Assembly: GCF_005402965.1 (NCBI RefSeq) | Contig: NZ_BJCF01000005.1 | Location: 62,001 to 126,000 of the forward strand | Origin: Dolichospermum planctonicum | Lineage (GTDB): Bacteria; Cyanobacteriota; Cyanobacteriia; Cyanobacteriales; Nostocaceae | Direction: 5' to 3' | DNA length: 64,000 bases | Part shown: piece after piece, positions 19,784 through 28,549 of the stretch | Layout of the letters: each line of letters opens with the position of its first letter | Position numbering within the stretch: position 1 is the stretch's first letter | The notes under the pieces: generated by a model | Databases searched by the model: none | Told to the model about the DNA's origin: nothing | What the model saw: only the letters and a program-made list of their open reading frames with translations | Made by a program: the position numbers and the translations under genes

Positions 19784-20530
19784 ATAACTCTCATGTAGAA
19801 ACCTATTTTTAAATGATACAACCACGTAAATCATTGTAAATCATTAAAAGCGAGCGCTTTACAAAGGCTTAAACATATATAATTCTAAATTATCTCTATA
19901 AAATCCTCTTTTCCTGGTGCGTTTTGAGTTTATTGTTTCCGTTATCACTACTTATAACTGAGTTCACAATAAATCATAATTAAAACTTATCATAATAAGA
20001 TAATACTTTTAATATTCATAACTTAGGAAAATTCAACTTTAGATTTTCTTAACAATTAATTGAGAATTATTTTTATTTAGCAACGAGCTTGCAATACTTT
20101 CGGCGATTTGCTAGAATTATTGAGAATTTCATAATTGGGTTATTATTGTCAATTTTTTACCCTGCTCAAAAGATGATCTGTAAAAGTCTTTATTTACAGT
20201 CCTTTCAGAGATCAATTTTGAAAAAATATACAAAACTTTACAAATTAGCAGTGGTTTGAAAGAGTCAATTGGGAAAAAATTATTCAGCAAATCATGTACT
20301 TTGACTAGTAGAACAAATATACCATTGACAAATAGGTTAACTTATGGTATGTCGGGTGTGTTAGCGATTAGTAACGCACCATATGATCAAATCATTTAAA
20401 TTGTCTAATGTGCGGTTATTAATAATTGAATCTTGATCATATCCCATCAATCACAGGAGAAACTAAAGCTAATGTAGAGACATTTCATGAAACGTCTCTA
20501 CAAAGTGGTTTACCTCGAGGATACCAGAAA
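19784..20530. other. 747-bp gene-free AT-rich spacer with two palindromes
   Basis: No credible frame is present. The only structures are GGTGTGTTA ... TAACGCACC (20355-20380), a dispersed GGTGCGTTA-type repeat, and the GTAGAGACG palindrome at 20473-20502. It lies between the nuclease gene and the 3' end of the RTX gene. Confidence 0.6.
20473..20502. repeat. Palindromic repeat GTAGAGAC family, copy 2
   Basis: TGTAGAGACATTTCATGAAA and CGTCTCTACA form a 30-bp palindrome, related to the copy at 1428-1455. It stands 28 bp from the RTX stop codon and may end that transcript. Confidence 0.7.
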
Positions 20531-22738
20531 CTACACTAAGGCAGTTGTAAAGTTATTGAGTCCTAAAGGACTAGTTAAACCTCTTACCTCAATAATTGCA
20601 TCAGTAGTGGCATTAAATCCTGCGGTAGCGTCATTAATAGCGACAAAAGTACGGATATTAGCACCAGTACCAAGGGTAAATTGAGCCGCAGAGTTAGCAG
20701 TAAACACAGTAGCAGGTAAGTTTTTTGCAATTTCAGATGTACTAAATATTGCCACAGCCCCGGCATCATAGAAGCTGGTGACAGTGGAAACAACTAATAA
20801 ATCATTGCCAGTAGTAGCATTGAAGTCGGTAATAACATCAAAGTTACTGAAAACAGAATCAGCTAAAGTGCGGTAGTCAAAACGGTCTACTCCCAGCCCT
20901 CCAGTTAAAGCATCTTTTCCAACTCCTCCGGTAAGGATATCATTACCAGCACCACCATTGAGGGTATCATTACCAGCATTACCTGTGAGGGTGTTAGCGG
21001 CTGAGTTACCTGTAATGAAGTTATTAGCTGCGTTTCCTGTACCGTTAATAGTAGCTGTTCCTTGCAACGTCAGGTTTTCCACAAATTCGCTTAGGGCGTA
21101 ATTTGCATTGGTCAAAACACTATCATTTCCTCCATTATCAACTTCTGTGATGATATCTGCTGTATTGTCCACATGATAGATATCATTACCAGCACCACCA
21201 ATGAGGCTATCAATACCCGTACCACCATTGAGGGTATCATTACCAGCACCACCATTGAGGGTATCATTACCAGCACCACCATTGAGGGTATCATTACCAG
21301 CATTACCTGTGAGGGTGTTAGCGGCTGAGTTACCTGTAATGATGTTATTAGCTGCGTTCCCTGTACCGTTAATAGTAGCTGTTCCTTGCAACGTCAGGTT
21401 TTCCACAGATTCGCTTAGGGCGTAATTTGCATCGGTCAAAACACTATCATTTCCTCCATTATCAACTTCTGTGATGATATCTGCTGTATTGTCCACATAA
21501 TAAGTATCATTACCAGCACCACCAATAAGGGTATCATTACCAGCACCACCATTGAGGATATTAGCGGCTGAGTTACCCGTAATGACGTTATTAGCTGCGT
21601 TTCCTGTACCGTTAATAGCGCCATCTAGTAAAGTCAGGTTTTCTACGTTGAGAGCATCTCTAAGAATGTAGGTGACACTAGTTTTAATGGTGTCTGCACC
21701 GTCATTGGCATTTTCAGTAATGATTTCATAAGTGTTATCAACAATATAGACATCATCACCCGCACCACCAACTAAGCTATCAACACCCGCACCACCATCG
21801 AGGGTGTCGTTACCCGCACCACCAACTAAGGTATCATTACCCGCACCACCATTGAGGATATTAGCGGCTGAGTTACCCGTAATGACGTTATTAGCTGCGT
21901 TTCCTGTACCGTTAGTAGCGCCATCTAGTAACGTCAAGTTTTCTACGTTGAGAGCATCTCCAAGAATGTAGGAGACAATAGTATTAATGGTGTCTACACC
22001 GTCATTGGCATTTTCAGTAATGATGTCAGCAGCGCTATCAACAATATAGACATCATCACCCGCACCACCAACTAAGCTATCAACACCTGCACCACCAACT
22101 AAGGTATCATTACCCGCACCACCAGTTAAGGTATCATTACCACCAAGACCAGTGATCATGTCATCAACTATAGTACCCTGAAGGTTGTTATTACTATCAT
22201 CACCAGGGTCGGTTGTAATTGAGAGAGACCAACCACCAGCAACATTTCCCGAATCAAAATCAACATCATCCACGATGTAGAGACGCCACTCACCGTTGGG
22301 GTTAGTACCGTTAAAAACAGAAAAGTCTGTATTGTAAGGTCTTTCGGGGGCAGGGAAGTCAAAAAAGTCGGGGTCATCAAAACCATCAAAATCAAAATCA
22401 AAATCAAAATTAGTTGGCCGATAAGTACCACTGCTAATGGCATCAGATCCAGAAAGATTAGAAGTGGCAGTGGCATCAAAAGTCAAAGTAACGTTGGTTA
22501 AACTCGTAGAATCACGCCCTACATCAGACATCAGGATGCTCTTCGCGCCCGTTGGACTTACTAAAAGCACATCAAGGTCATTTGTCCAGAGATGGTTGAG
22601 GTTGGTCAGGGTGACTGTTAGCTTAGTCAAGCTACCACTGGTTCCAGAAACATTGATAATTGAAGGATAAGGATTACTTGCCCCGCCGTCTGGAATAGAG
22701 ATGAAGGTAGTGTTTCTGAAAAATGAAGTTATTGCCAT
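20531..22738 (-). CDS. RTX calcium-binding protein with N-terminal proprotein convertase P-domain
   Basis: A 735-residue protein without a classical signal peptide. Residues about 5-165 form a P/HomoB jelly-roll (LNHLWTNDLDVLLVSPTG, NPNGEWRLYIVDD, GGWSLSI). Residues about 180-620 are RTX nonapeptide arrays (GGAGNDTLNGG type) separated by blocks reading NVENLTLLDGA or ESVENLTLQGTA. The C-terminus (DRFDYRTLADS, FDVITDFN) is typical of cyanobacterial RTX proteins exported by type I secretion. DNA blocks repeat at 300 and 324 bp offsets. No protease domain accompanies the P-domain, and no ABC/HlyD exporter is nearby. Role: extracellular Ca-binding or surface protein (inference). Confidence 0.88.
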   Translation of the reverse strand: MAITSFFRNTTFISIPDGGASNPYPSIINVSGTSGSLTKLTVTLTNLNHLWTNDLDVLLVSPTGAKSILMSDVGRDSTSLTNVTLTFDATATSNLSGSDAISSGTYRPTNFDFDFDFDGFDDPDFFDFPAPERPYNTDFSVFNGTNPNGEWRLYIVDDVDFDSGNVAGGWSLSITTDPGDDSNNNLQGTIVDDMITGLGGNDTLTGGAGNDTLVGGAGVDSLVGGAGDDVYIVDSAADIITENANDGVDTINTIVSYILGDALNVENLTLLDGATNGTGNAANNVITGNSAANILNGGAGNDTLVGGAGNDTLDGGAGVDSLVGGAGDDVYIVDNTYEIITENANDGADTIKTSVTYILRDALNVENLTLLDGAINGTGNAANNVITGNSAANILNGGAGNDTLIGGAGNDTYYVDNTADIITEVDNGGNDSVLTDANYALSESVENLTLQGTATINGTGNAANNIITGNSAANTLTGNAGNDTLNGGAGNDTLNGGAGNDTLNGGTGIDSLIGGAGNDIYHVDNTADIITEVDNGGNDSVLTNANYALSEFVENLTLQGTATINGTGNAANNFITGNSAANTLTGNAGNDTLNGGAGNDILTGGVGKDALTGGLGVDRFDYRTLADSVFSNFDVITDFNATTGNDLLVVSTVTSFYDAGAVAIFSTSEIAKNLPATVFTANSAAQFTLGTGANIRTFVAINDATAGFNATTDAIIEVRGLTSPLGLNNFTTALV

Positions 22739-22810
22739 GGAGATAACCCTATGTATTGTGAATGGTTATTTTCTCGATAATATCATACCTTTACAGATTT
22801 TTATACCAAT

Positions 22811-22843
22811 TTTGTACTGACTTTGTACTGACTTTGTACTGAC
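22811..22843. repeat. Three tandem copies of an 11-bp unit
   Basis: TTTGTACTGAC is repeated three times, followed by TTTGCGATCGCC. Two copies of CCAATATGGTTTAAA and diverged TTTGTATTGAC units continue to about 22925. This 343-bp spacer separates the divergent RTX and NB-ARC genes and has no gene. Confidence 0.8.
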
Positions 22844-23081
22844 TTTGCGATCGCCTTAATACCAATATGGTTTAAAGACTTTGTATTGACTTTGTAACCG
22901 ACCGGACACCAATATGGTTTAAATATCTATCTCAAGATAGATGATAAATCAGCCGTAAAGTACATAGTTGACATTTACTTACTTGATCTATTAGCTTGGA
23001 AAAAGACAATTAAAGTTATGGGTAATTGCCTAAAATACCAGCATCCCACTATATAAGTGAACAACTACTTAACAAAAATCA

Positions 23082-24323
23082 ATGCCAAGATCACTGAGAG
23101 TTCGTCATGACTGCATTGCCAAAGTAAAATTAGCAGTTACAGACAACGGATACCCTAACCAAAGAGTTTTAGCTCGTGATACAGGATTATCCCTATCTAC
23201 AATTAGTAATTTCCTGACTGGTAAACCTGTTAGCTATCATAGTTTTAAACGAATGTGTCGTATATTAAATCTAGATTGGCAAGAAATTACTACCAATATT
23301 CAAGTAATATCTACCCCCCCGCATACGCACAAATACGCAAAAAAAAAACCAAATGCAAATCAATTTCTAGACTGGGGAACTGCAATTGATATTTCAGAAT
23401 TTTACGGATATAGCCAAGAACTGACACAATTACAGTCATGGATTTTAGAAGATGGTTGTCGTGTACTGGGATTATTCGGTATCAGTGGAGTTGGAAAAAC
23501 AACTTTAGCCACCCAACTAGCACAACAAATTCAAGATCAATTTGATTACGTTTTTTGGCGTTCTGTGCCTACTGTCTTATCCTTTGATGAGATGATCACT
23601 GATATGCTTTCCTTGGTGTCCAATTACAAGGAAAGTAAACCCAATATTCATCGAATTATGTATTATTTGCGTACCCGTCGTTGTTTAATTATCTTGGATC
23701 ACATCGAAATAGTTTTAGACGAGTTTGATAGCAAGTATAATCATTTTATCCAAATAATTGCGGAAACCAATCATCAAAGCTGTCTAATTTTCACCAGTCG
23801 AAATCAACCCATTGAATTCAGCTTACTGGAAAACTGGTCATCCTCAGTACGTTCTTTGAAGTTGTTTGGTTCTTTAGTAGTAGCGTTTTCTTTGATACAA
23901 TCAAAACAACTATTGGGGACAGAACAACAAAAATATGAATTATGCAATTTATATGGTAATAATCCTTTAAAAATTCAAATAGCTGTTAATGCTATCATCA
24001 AATTATTTAATGGTGATATTAACAAATATCTAGCACAGAATACCCTATTAGTCAGTTATCATCTTCACAGGTTGCTAGAACAACAGTTAAATTGTCTCTG
24101 GGATATAGAAAAGCAAATCATCTATTATTTGGCAACTAATTCGCAATTAACAACAATTACTGATTTAGCAAATATATTACCTCATATTTCTAGATCCCAT
24201 TTTTGGCAAGCAATAGAAAGGCTACATTCACGCTCTTTAATTCAGGAAAAAGCAGGTAAATATACTTTGTCACCTGTAGTTATGGAGTACGTTATGGAAC
24301 AATTTAAGCCAAAACCTGTATGA
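23082..24323 (+). CDS. HTH-NB-ARC (STAND) ATPase without C-terminal sensor repeats
   Basis: A 413-residue protein. An N-terminal helix-turn-helix (about 15-65: RVLARDTGLSLSTISNFLTG) precedes an NB-ARC NTPase that starts FYGYSQELTQLQSWI. Walker A is GISGVGKTTLA, Walker B LIILDHIE, followed by the FTSRN sensor and the GNNPLKI motif in place of GLPLAL. A winged-helix segment (LHSRSLIQEKAGKYTLSPVVMEY) ends the protein. Nostocales relatives continue into WD40 or TPR repeats; here the frame stops at once. It could be a complete regulator, a transcription factor, or a truncated defence-type STAND. The promoter must lie in the repeat-rich spacer shared with the RTX gene. Confidence 0.85.
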   Translation: MPRSLRVRHDCIAKVKLAVTDNGYPNQRVLARDTGLSLSTISNFLTGKPVSYHSFKRMCRILNLDWQEITTNIQVISTPPHTHKYAKKKPNANQFLDWGTAIDISEFYGYSQELTQLQSWILEDGCRVLGLFGISGVGKTTLATQLAQQIQDQFDYVFWRSVPTVLSFDEMITDMLSLVSNYKESKPNIHRIMYYLRTRRCLIILDHIEIVLDEFDSKYNHFIQIIAETNHQSCLIFTSRNQPIEFSLLENWSSSVRSLKLFGSLVVAFSLIQSKQLLGTEQQKYELCNLYGNNPLKIQIAVNAIIKLFNGDINKYLAQNTLLVSYHLHRLLEQQLNCLWDIEKQIIYYLATNSQLTTITDLANILPHISRSHFWQAIERLHSRSLIQEKAGKYTLSPVVMEYVMEQFKPKPV

Positions 24324-24399
24324 GAATTGGTGAATAAAAAATGAAGCTAAAAAATGAACCTATAGTAAGTTTGAGATTAAATGACCAGACAAAACGCGT

Positions 24400-24430
24400 C
24401 TGCGTGGGTTGTTTCATGAAATCCACGCAG
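24400..24430. terminator. Bidirectional hairpin between NB-ARC gene and lepB
   Basis: CTGCGTGG (24400-24407) pairs with CCACGCAG (24423-24430), extended by ATTT-type pairing in the loop around TTTCATGAAA. It lies between the convergent NB-ARC and lepB genes. Confidence 0.6.
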
Positions 24431-24492
24431 TAGCAAATTCAAATTATATTGTCTAAACGGGACTTAACTTCCAGAGGGGTGTGGAAGCCAAA

Positions 24493-25065
24493 CTAGAGTA
24501 CGCCAATGCGGTCAAGAGGCCAGAAGCGAAATGTAGCCCGGCCAATGAGATTTTCACTAGGGACAAAACCCCAGTAGCGAGAATCATTACTATCATTACG
24601 GTTATCTCCCATGACGAAAAATGCACCTTCTGGGACTTGAATTTCTGGAAATGGAAGATTTGGTGGTTCAGCGATGTAGTCTTCTATTAAAGGTTGACCG
24701 TTGAGGTAAACTAGTCCTTGGGAGATGCTAATTACTGTTCCTGGTTCACCAATTACCCGTTTAATAAAGGCTTGGCTTTGAGGATACCCCCGTTTTTGTA
24801 ATTCTGGTGGTGAGTTAAAAACGACGATATCACCGATTTTGGGAGGATGAAAATGGTATGATACTTTTTCTACTACCAAGCGATCGCCTGTATGTAAAGT
24901 AGGATACATTGATGCGGAAGGAATCAAGCGTGGTTCAGCGATAAAAGTCCGAATCAAGAGTGCTAAACTCAGGGCAATAGTTATTAAAACTAAATTTTCT
25001 GGCCAACCACTCCACATTTTTGATGGTGAAGAAGTGTCTTTTATATTACTTTCGTCAGGAGTCAT
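24493..25065 (-). CDS. lepB: Signal peptidase I
   Basis: A 190-residue membrane protease that removes signal peptides from exported and thylakoid-lumen proteins. After one N-terminal TM helix (about 24-42) come box B PSASMYPTL with the catalytic Ser, box D IKRVIGEPG with the catalytic Lys, and box E VMGDNRNDSNDSRYWGFV. All catalytic residues are present. The GrpE-like gene lies 63 bp upstream on the same strand. Confidence 0.95.
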   Translation of the reverse strand: MTPDESNIKDTSSPSKMWSGWPENLVLITIALSLALLIRTFIAEPRLIPSASMYPTLHTGDRLVVEKVSYHFHPPKIGDIVVFNSPPELQKRGYPQSQAFIKRVIGEPGTVISISQGLVYLNGQPLIEDYIAEPPNLPFPEIQVPEGAFFVMGDNRNDSNDSRYWGFVPSENLIGRATFRFWPLDRIGVL

Positions 25066-25128
25066 AGTTAATAGTTAACAGTGTAAGTGGGAGTATAAGG
25101 GAATTTCAGGGAACAGAAGCGATTTTAT

Positions 25129-25638
25129 TTACCCATTACCTTGTGCCTCATGACCATGATCTGATTTAGCGGTAATGACTTCTGCGGGACGGAGGACTTT
25201 TTCACCCCAATAAAATCCGCGACGGACGATTTTAGTAATTGTTTGGTCTGGGATATCTGTTCTTTCCTCCCGGTCAATAACGCGACATAAGTTAAAATCT
25301 GGCTCTGTTTCTGCCTGTAATTCTATAGGTAAAAGTTGGCGTTTTCTTAATATACTGAGAAATTTGCGATTGACTGCACTTATAGAGTTGGGTAGACGGG
25401 CTATAAATTCTGAACTTTGGTGGGGATTGTTCTCCAGATAGTATAATAGGGCTTCTAAGGCATCGGCAACTTCTAAAAGTTCTAAGAATAGATCTTCTGT
25501 TTGGGCTGTGGTTTGGGTTTGCTGTTCTTTTAAAGACTTTTGTAAGGAAACATTGTCTTTTTCAAGAGTGCTGAGTTTTTGTACGAGTAAATCTCGTAAC
25601 TCTAGGCTAATTAGATACTTTGGGGATGAGTCAGACAC
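25129..25638 (-). CDS. GrpE-family protein (short second type)
   Basis: A 169-residue protein. The N-terminal half is a coiled coil (LRDLLVQKLSTLEKDNVSLQ), and the C-terminus has the GrpE beta-domain pattern DIPDQTITKIVRRGFYWGEK followed by VLRPAEVITA. GrpE exchanges nucleotide on DnaK. It is shorter and more diverged than the GrpE usually next to dnaK, and no dnaK or dnaJ is adjacent, so it is probably an additional cyanobacterial GrpE-like protein. It is upstream of lepB on the same strand. Confidence 0.85.
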   Translation of the reverse strand: MSDSSPKYLISLELRDLLVQKLSTLEKDNVSLQKSLKEQQTQTTAQTEDLFLELLEVADALEALLYYLENNPHQSSEFIARLPNSISAVNRKFLSILRKRQLLPIELQAETEPDFNLCRVIDREERTDIPDQTITKIVRRGFYWGEKVLRPAEVITAKSDHGHEAQGNG

Positions 25639-25767
25639 GGGAAATCTCTTTAGATACCATACTTAATACTTTATCGGCTTCAAGACTAAACACTGTAGCA
25701 ACTCATGATCAAAAAAAGATAGCTATGATATTGACAAGATTAGGTTAATAGTGTTTAATTTTTGCAT

Positions 25768-26031
25768 AGGTAGGGCAAGCAAGATGCCCACAGGTAGGGC
25801 AAGCAAGATGCCCACAGGTAGGGCAAGCAAGATGCCCACAGGTAGGGCAAGCAAGATGCCCACAGGTAGGGCAGGCAAGATGCCCACAGGTAGGGCAGGC
25901 AAGATGCCCACAGGTAGGGCAAGCAAGATGCCCACAGGTAGGGCAAGCAAGATGCCCACAGGTAGGGCAAGCAAGATGCCCACAGGTAGGGCAAGCAAGA
26001 TGCCCACAGGTAGGGCAGGCAAGATGCCCAC
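25768..26031. repeat. Eleven tandem 24-bp units, each a small hairpin
   Basis: AGGTAGGGCAAGCAAGATGC plus CCAC is repeated 11 times without interruption; only one position alternates (AAGCAAG or AGGCAAG). Each unit holds GGGCA and TGCCC, a 5-bp stem around 7 nt. Because 24 is divisible by 3, three reading frames stay open, but none has a start context or a family. It lies between the grpE-like and txlA-like genes, both on the minus strand. Related single copies occur at 6751-6780, and the right flank (CCCCACAAGATTTGATCATC) matches that copy in inverse orientation. Confidence 0.9.
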
Positions 26032-26076
26032 CCCACAAGATTTGATCATCTTTTCTGCTTTTACCCGCTACAAACC

Positions 26077-26643
26077 TTAATTTACAACTTGGCTACCGTG
26101 ACTACGAGGATCATCTTGATTAGTGTCTGTTGCGACTGGGGCAGAAAATTGGGAAGTTGTGCCATGACCTTGAATGTGGGGAAGGGTAGCGCCGATAATT
26201 AAGGCTTCTAAATTACTGGCCATTATAGTGCGGGGAATATCACCAATGGTTTCGGCTATGGTTTCCCCTTGTTTATCCAAAAATACAAAGTGGGGAATTC
26301 CATCTACGCGATATTTGAGCATTTCTGGCAACCATTTGGTATTATCAACATTCAACATCACAAAATTCAGGTTTTTGTCATACTGTTGTCTGAGTTTGGC
26401 TATGTCCGGTGTCATTTTTTGACAAACTGTACACCAATCAGCGTAAAATTCCACAAGAGAGGGTTTTCCATTGTTGACGGCTACTTCTAAGGGAATAGAA
26501 GTTTGATCTAATTCTGCCAGGGAAACTGAGGTAGAATCCGTCTTAAGTCCCAAAAACAGCGCAATTCCCAGCAGGGTAGCTACAATGACAATTAGGAAGT
26601 TTCTGAGGCGGTTACTAGAATTTAGAGGGGCTTCGGTACTCAT
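26077..26643 (-). CDS. Membrane-anchored thioredoxin-like protein (TxlA/HCF164 type)
   Basis: A 188-residue protein with an N-terminal TM anchor (about 16-36) and a thioredoxin domain. The redox site is EFYADWCTVCQKMTPD (WCxxC), and the cis-Pro is in VDGIPHFVFLD. HCF164/TxlA proteins transfer reducing power to the lumen for cytochrome b6f and c-type cytochrome assembly. The frame begins with TTG at 26649, but the ATG two codons later gives MSTEAPLN and is used here. The gene is divergent from the NIL-ferredoxin gene, 60 bp apart. Confidence 0.9.
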   Translation of the reverse strand: MSTEAPLNSSNRLRNFLIVIVATLLGIALFLGLKTDSTSVSLAELDQTSIPLEVAVNNGKPSLVEFYADWCTVCQKMTPDIAKLRQQYDKNLNFVMLNVDNTKWLPEMLKYRVDGIPHFVFLDKQGETIAETIGDIPRTIMASNLEALIIGATLPHIQGHGTTSQFSAPVATDTNQDDPRSHGSQVVN

Positions 26644-26703
26644 AATCAATTTATTAAGACTTATTAATTCAATTCATCATCTAGTTTACTGTTTTCCCAG
26701 CTA

Positions 26704-27108
26704 ATGAAAAAAAGAGTTACTCTGACTTTTCCTAAACGCGCAATTCAAATGCCAGTTACTTACCGACTAGCAAAGGATTTTAATGTGGCTGCGAATATTA
26801 TCCGCGCCCAAGTTGCGCCTAATCAAATCGGTAAATTGGTGGTAGAATTATTGGGGGATATTGATCAGTTAGATGCAGCAATTGAATGGATGAGATCCCA
26901 AAATATTCATGTTTCCCTGGGTTTAGGTGAAATTGTCATTGATGAGGATATATGCGTTCACTGTGGTTTATGTACCGGTGTTTGTCCGACGGAAGCTCTT
27001 GCTATTAATCCAGAAACGTATAAACTCGCTTTTGTGCGATCACGTTGTATTGTTTGTGAACAATGTATTCCTACTTGTCCGGTACAGGCTATTTCAACTA
27101 ATATTTAA
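26704..27108 (+). CDS. NIL domain-2x[4Fe-4S] ferredoxin protein
   Basis: A 134-residue protein. Residues about 1-77 form a NIL domain, the small ligand-binding fold also found at the C-terminus of MetN. Residues 80-134 carry two 4Fe-4S motifs: CVHCGLCTGVCPTEA and CIVCEQCIPTCPVQA. A methionine- or sulfur-related redox role is suggested by the NIL domain but not shown. The gene stands alone, divergent from the TxlA-like gene. Confidence 0.9.
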   Translation: MKKRVTLTFPKRAIQMPVTYRLAKDFNVAANIIRAQVAPNQIGKLVVELLGDIDQLDAAIEWMRSQNIHVSLGLGEIVIDEDICVHCGLCTGVCPTEALAINPETYKLAFVRSRCIVCEQCIPTCPVQAISTNI

Positions 27109-27249
27109 AGATATTTAAATATTTTTAAATATTATGATATAGCAATTGTATTTGATTTCACGAACCGCTCCAGAGACAGAGATCACAGAGGTATAAACAA
27201 ACTGATTTTTATTTGAATGAAATTACTCTATTGCTAATTGTTTTTATTT

Positions 27250-28230
27250 ATGAAAAACTCCACAGAAACATTAATCAAAAGTCTCGCGGAAACTGCACAC
27301 CAAGCCATTGAAAAGCATTTTGAAAAAACTATAAAATGGGAAAAAGCAGTTAAAAAAGACGAAGATCCAGAAGCAGTACATCAAATGCGGGTGGGAATGC
27401 GACGGTTAAGAACTGCTGTGAGTAGATTTGAAAAATATTTAATTTTACCAAAATCAGTTAGTGATAAAAATATTGGTAAATTTGCCCGGATTTTAGGTGG
27501 TCTTAGAGATTTAGATGTCCTTGAAGAAATTTTGGAAAAAAAGTACCAACCCCATTTAGTTGCTAAAGAACAGGAATTTCTTAAAACAGCTTTTACGGAA
27601 TTGGATAAACAGCGAGAAATTGCATTCTCTCATGTTCAAAAAACATTTAAAGATGAACATTATGAATCCTTTAAAAATGAATGTGAATCTTGGTTAAAAA
27701 ATCCCAGTTATCAAGGTTTTTCATCTGTACCAATTTATTATATATTACCAGATTTACTCTCACCAGAAGTTAGTCAATTCTGCTTACACCCTGGATGGTT
27801 AATTGGGACTAAAATTATTGAATTAGAAGTAATACAAACAAAATGGACACCAATTCAATTAGAAGAACATTTAAAAACAGAAGGTGAAACTCTTCATAGT
27901 TTGCGGAAACAAGCTAAAGGTCTCCGCTACCAAATGGAGTTATTTACTGAATTATATGGTGAGTCTTTTGCTGCTTATGTTGATGATGTTAAAAATATCC
28001 AAGAAATCTTGGGCATGATTCAAGATAATATGGTTTTACATGAGTGGTTAGAGAATATCTTCAAATCAGAACTTGATAAGGAATTACCAGGGTTAAAGAC
28101 GCTATTAGCCGCCAATCGTCATCAATTATGGCAAGAATGGCAACCACTACAACAGCGCTATTTGCAAGCAGATACTAGATATAATTTACATTTGGTGGTA
28201 TTACAACCTATTTTGACAGATATTAAATAA
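27250..28230 (+). CDS. CHAD domain protein
   Basis: A 326-residue helical protein. The key CHAD features are the conserved histidine and basic segment VHQMRVGMRRLRTAV (near residue 40), GGLRDLDVLEEIL and, in the second half, LHSLRKQAKGLRYQMEL. CHAD proteins bind polyphosphate and localise to polyphosphate granules. No CYTH or polyphosphate kinase gene is next to it. The frame opens at a TTG (27238), but the ATG at 27250 is the more likely start. Confidence 0.9.
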   Translation: MKNSTETLIKSLAETAHQAIEKHFEKTIKWEKAVKKDEDPEAVHQMRVGMRRLRTAVSRFEKYLILPKSVSDKNIGKFARILGGLRDLDVLEEILEKKYQPHLVAKEQEFLKTAFTELDKQREIAFSHVQKTFKDEHYESFKNECESWLKNPSYQGFSSVPIYYILPDLLSPEVSQFCLHPGWLIGTKIIELEVIQTKWTPIQLEEHLKTEGETLHSLRKQAKGLRYQMELFTELYGESFAAYVDDVKNIQEILGMIQDNMVLHEWLENIFKSELDKELPGLKTLLAANRHQLWQEWQPLQQRYLQADTRYNLHLVVLQPILTDIK

Positions 28231-28381
28231 CCAGAAAAATATTAAAATATTAAAAATATTAATTTATAATATGTCTAAATAATGTCAGTTCCTTGGGAAA
28301 AATCTCGGAAATCCCTCTCGTAAGGGGTACAGGATGTCGAAGATTTAAGGATTTACAGGATTAAAACAGAAAATGACTCAC

Positions 28382-28438
28382 CAATTACCCATTACCCATT
28401 ACCCATTACCCATTACCCATTTGACAACTGACAACTGA
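28382..28438. repeat. Heptanucleotide STRR: five ATTACCC units plus GACAACT pair
   Basis: ATTACCC is repeated five times, followed by two ACAACTG copies. These are short tandemly repeated sequences typical of heterocystous cyanobacteria. The rest of 28231-28549 has an AT-rich hairpin and no gene. Confidence 0.85.
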
Positions 28439-28549
28439 CCACCTAAATATCTAAAATATCTAATTAACTTGTTTTCCGTAGTCGGGAAGATACCTGATGA
28501 AGTTATCTATAAAATTGTGTATGTGTAGACTAGATAGGAAATTGAAATT

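Noticed and set aside
20487-20684. 65-codon plus-strand frame beginning in a palindrome
   Set aside because: Antisense to the RTX C-terminus and starts inside a repeat.
21201-21425. Repetitive plus-strand frame (VSLPAPPLR repeats)
   Set aside because: Antisense shadow of the RTX nonapeptide arrays.
24481-24690. 69-codon plus-strand frame
   Set aside because: Antisense to lepB, whose catalytic motifs are intact.
25768-26031. Possible CRISPR array
   Set aside because: The units are directly adjacent with no unique spacers, and no cas genes are near.
25723-26080. Four overlapping open frames over the 24-bp array, encoding GHLACPTC-type or GRASKMPT-type repeats
   Set aside because: All frames are open because the unit is 24 bp. 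None has a ribosome binding site or a family outside repeats, so they are repeat artefacts.
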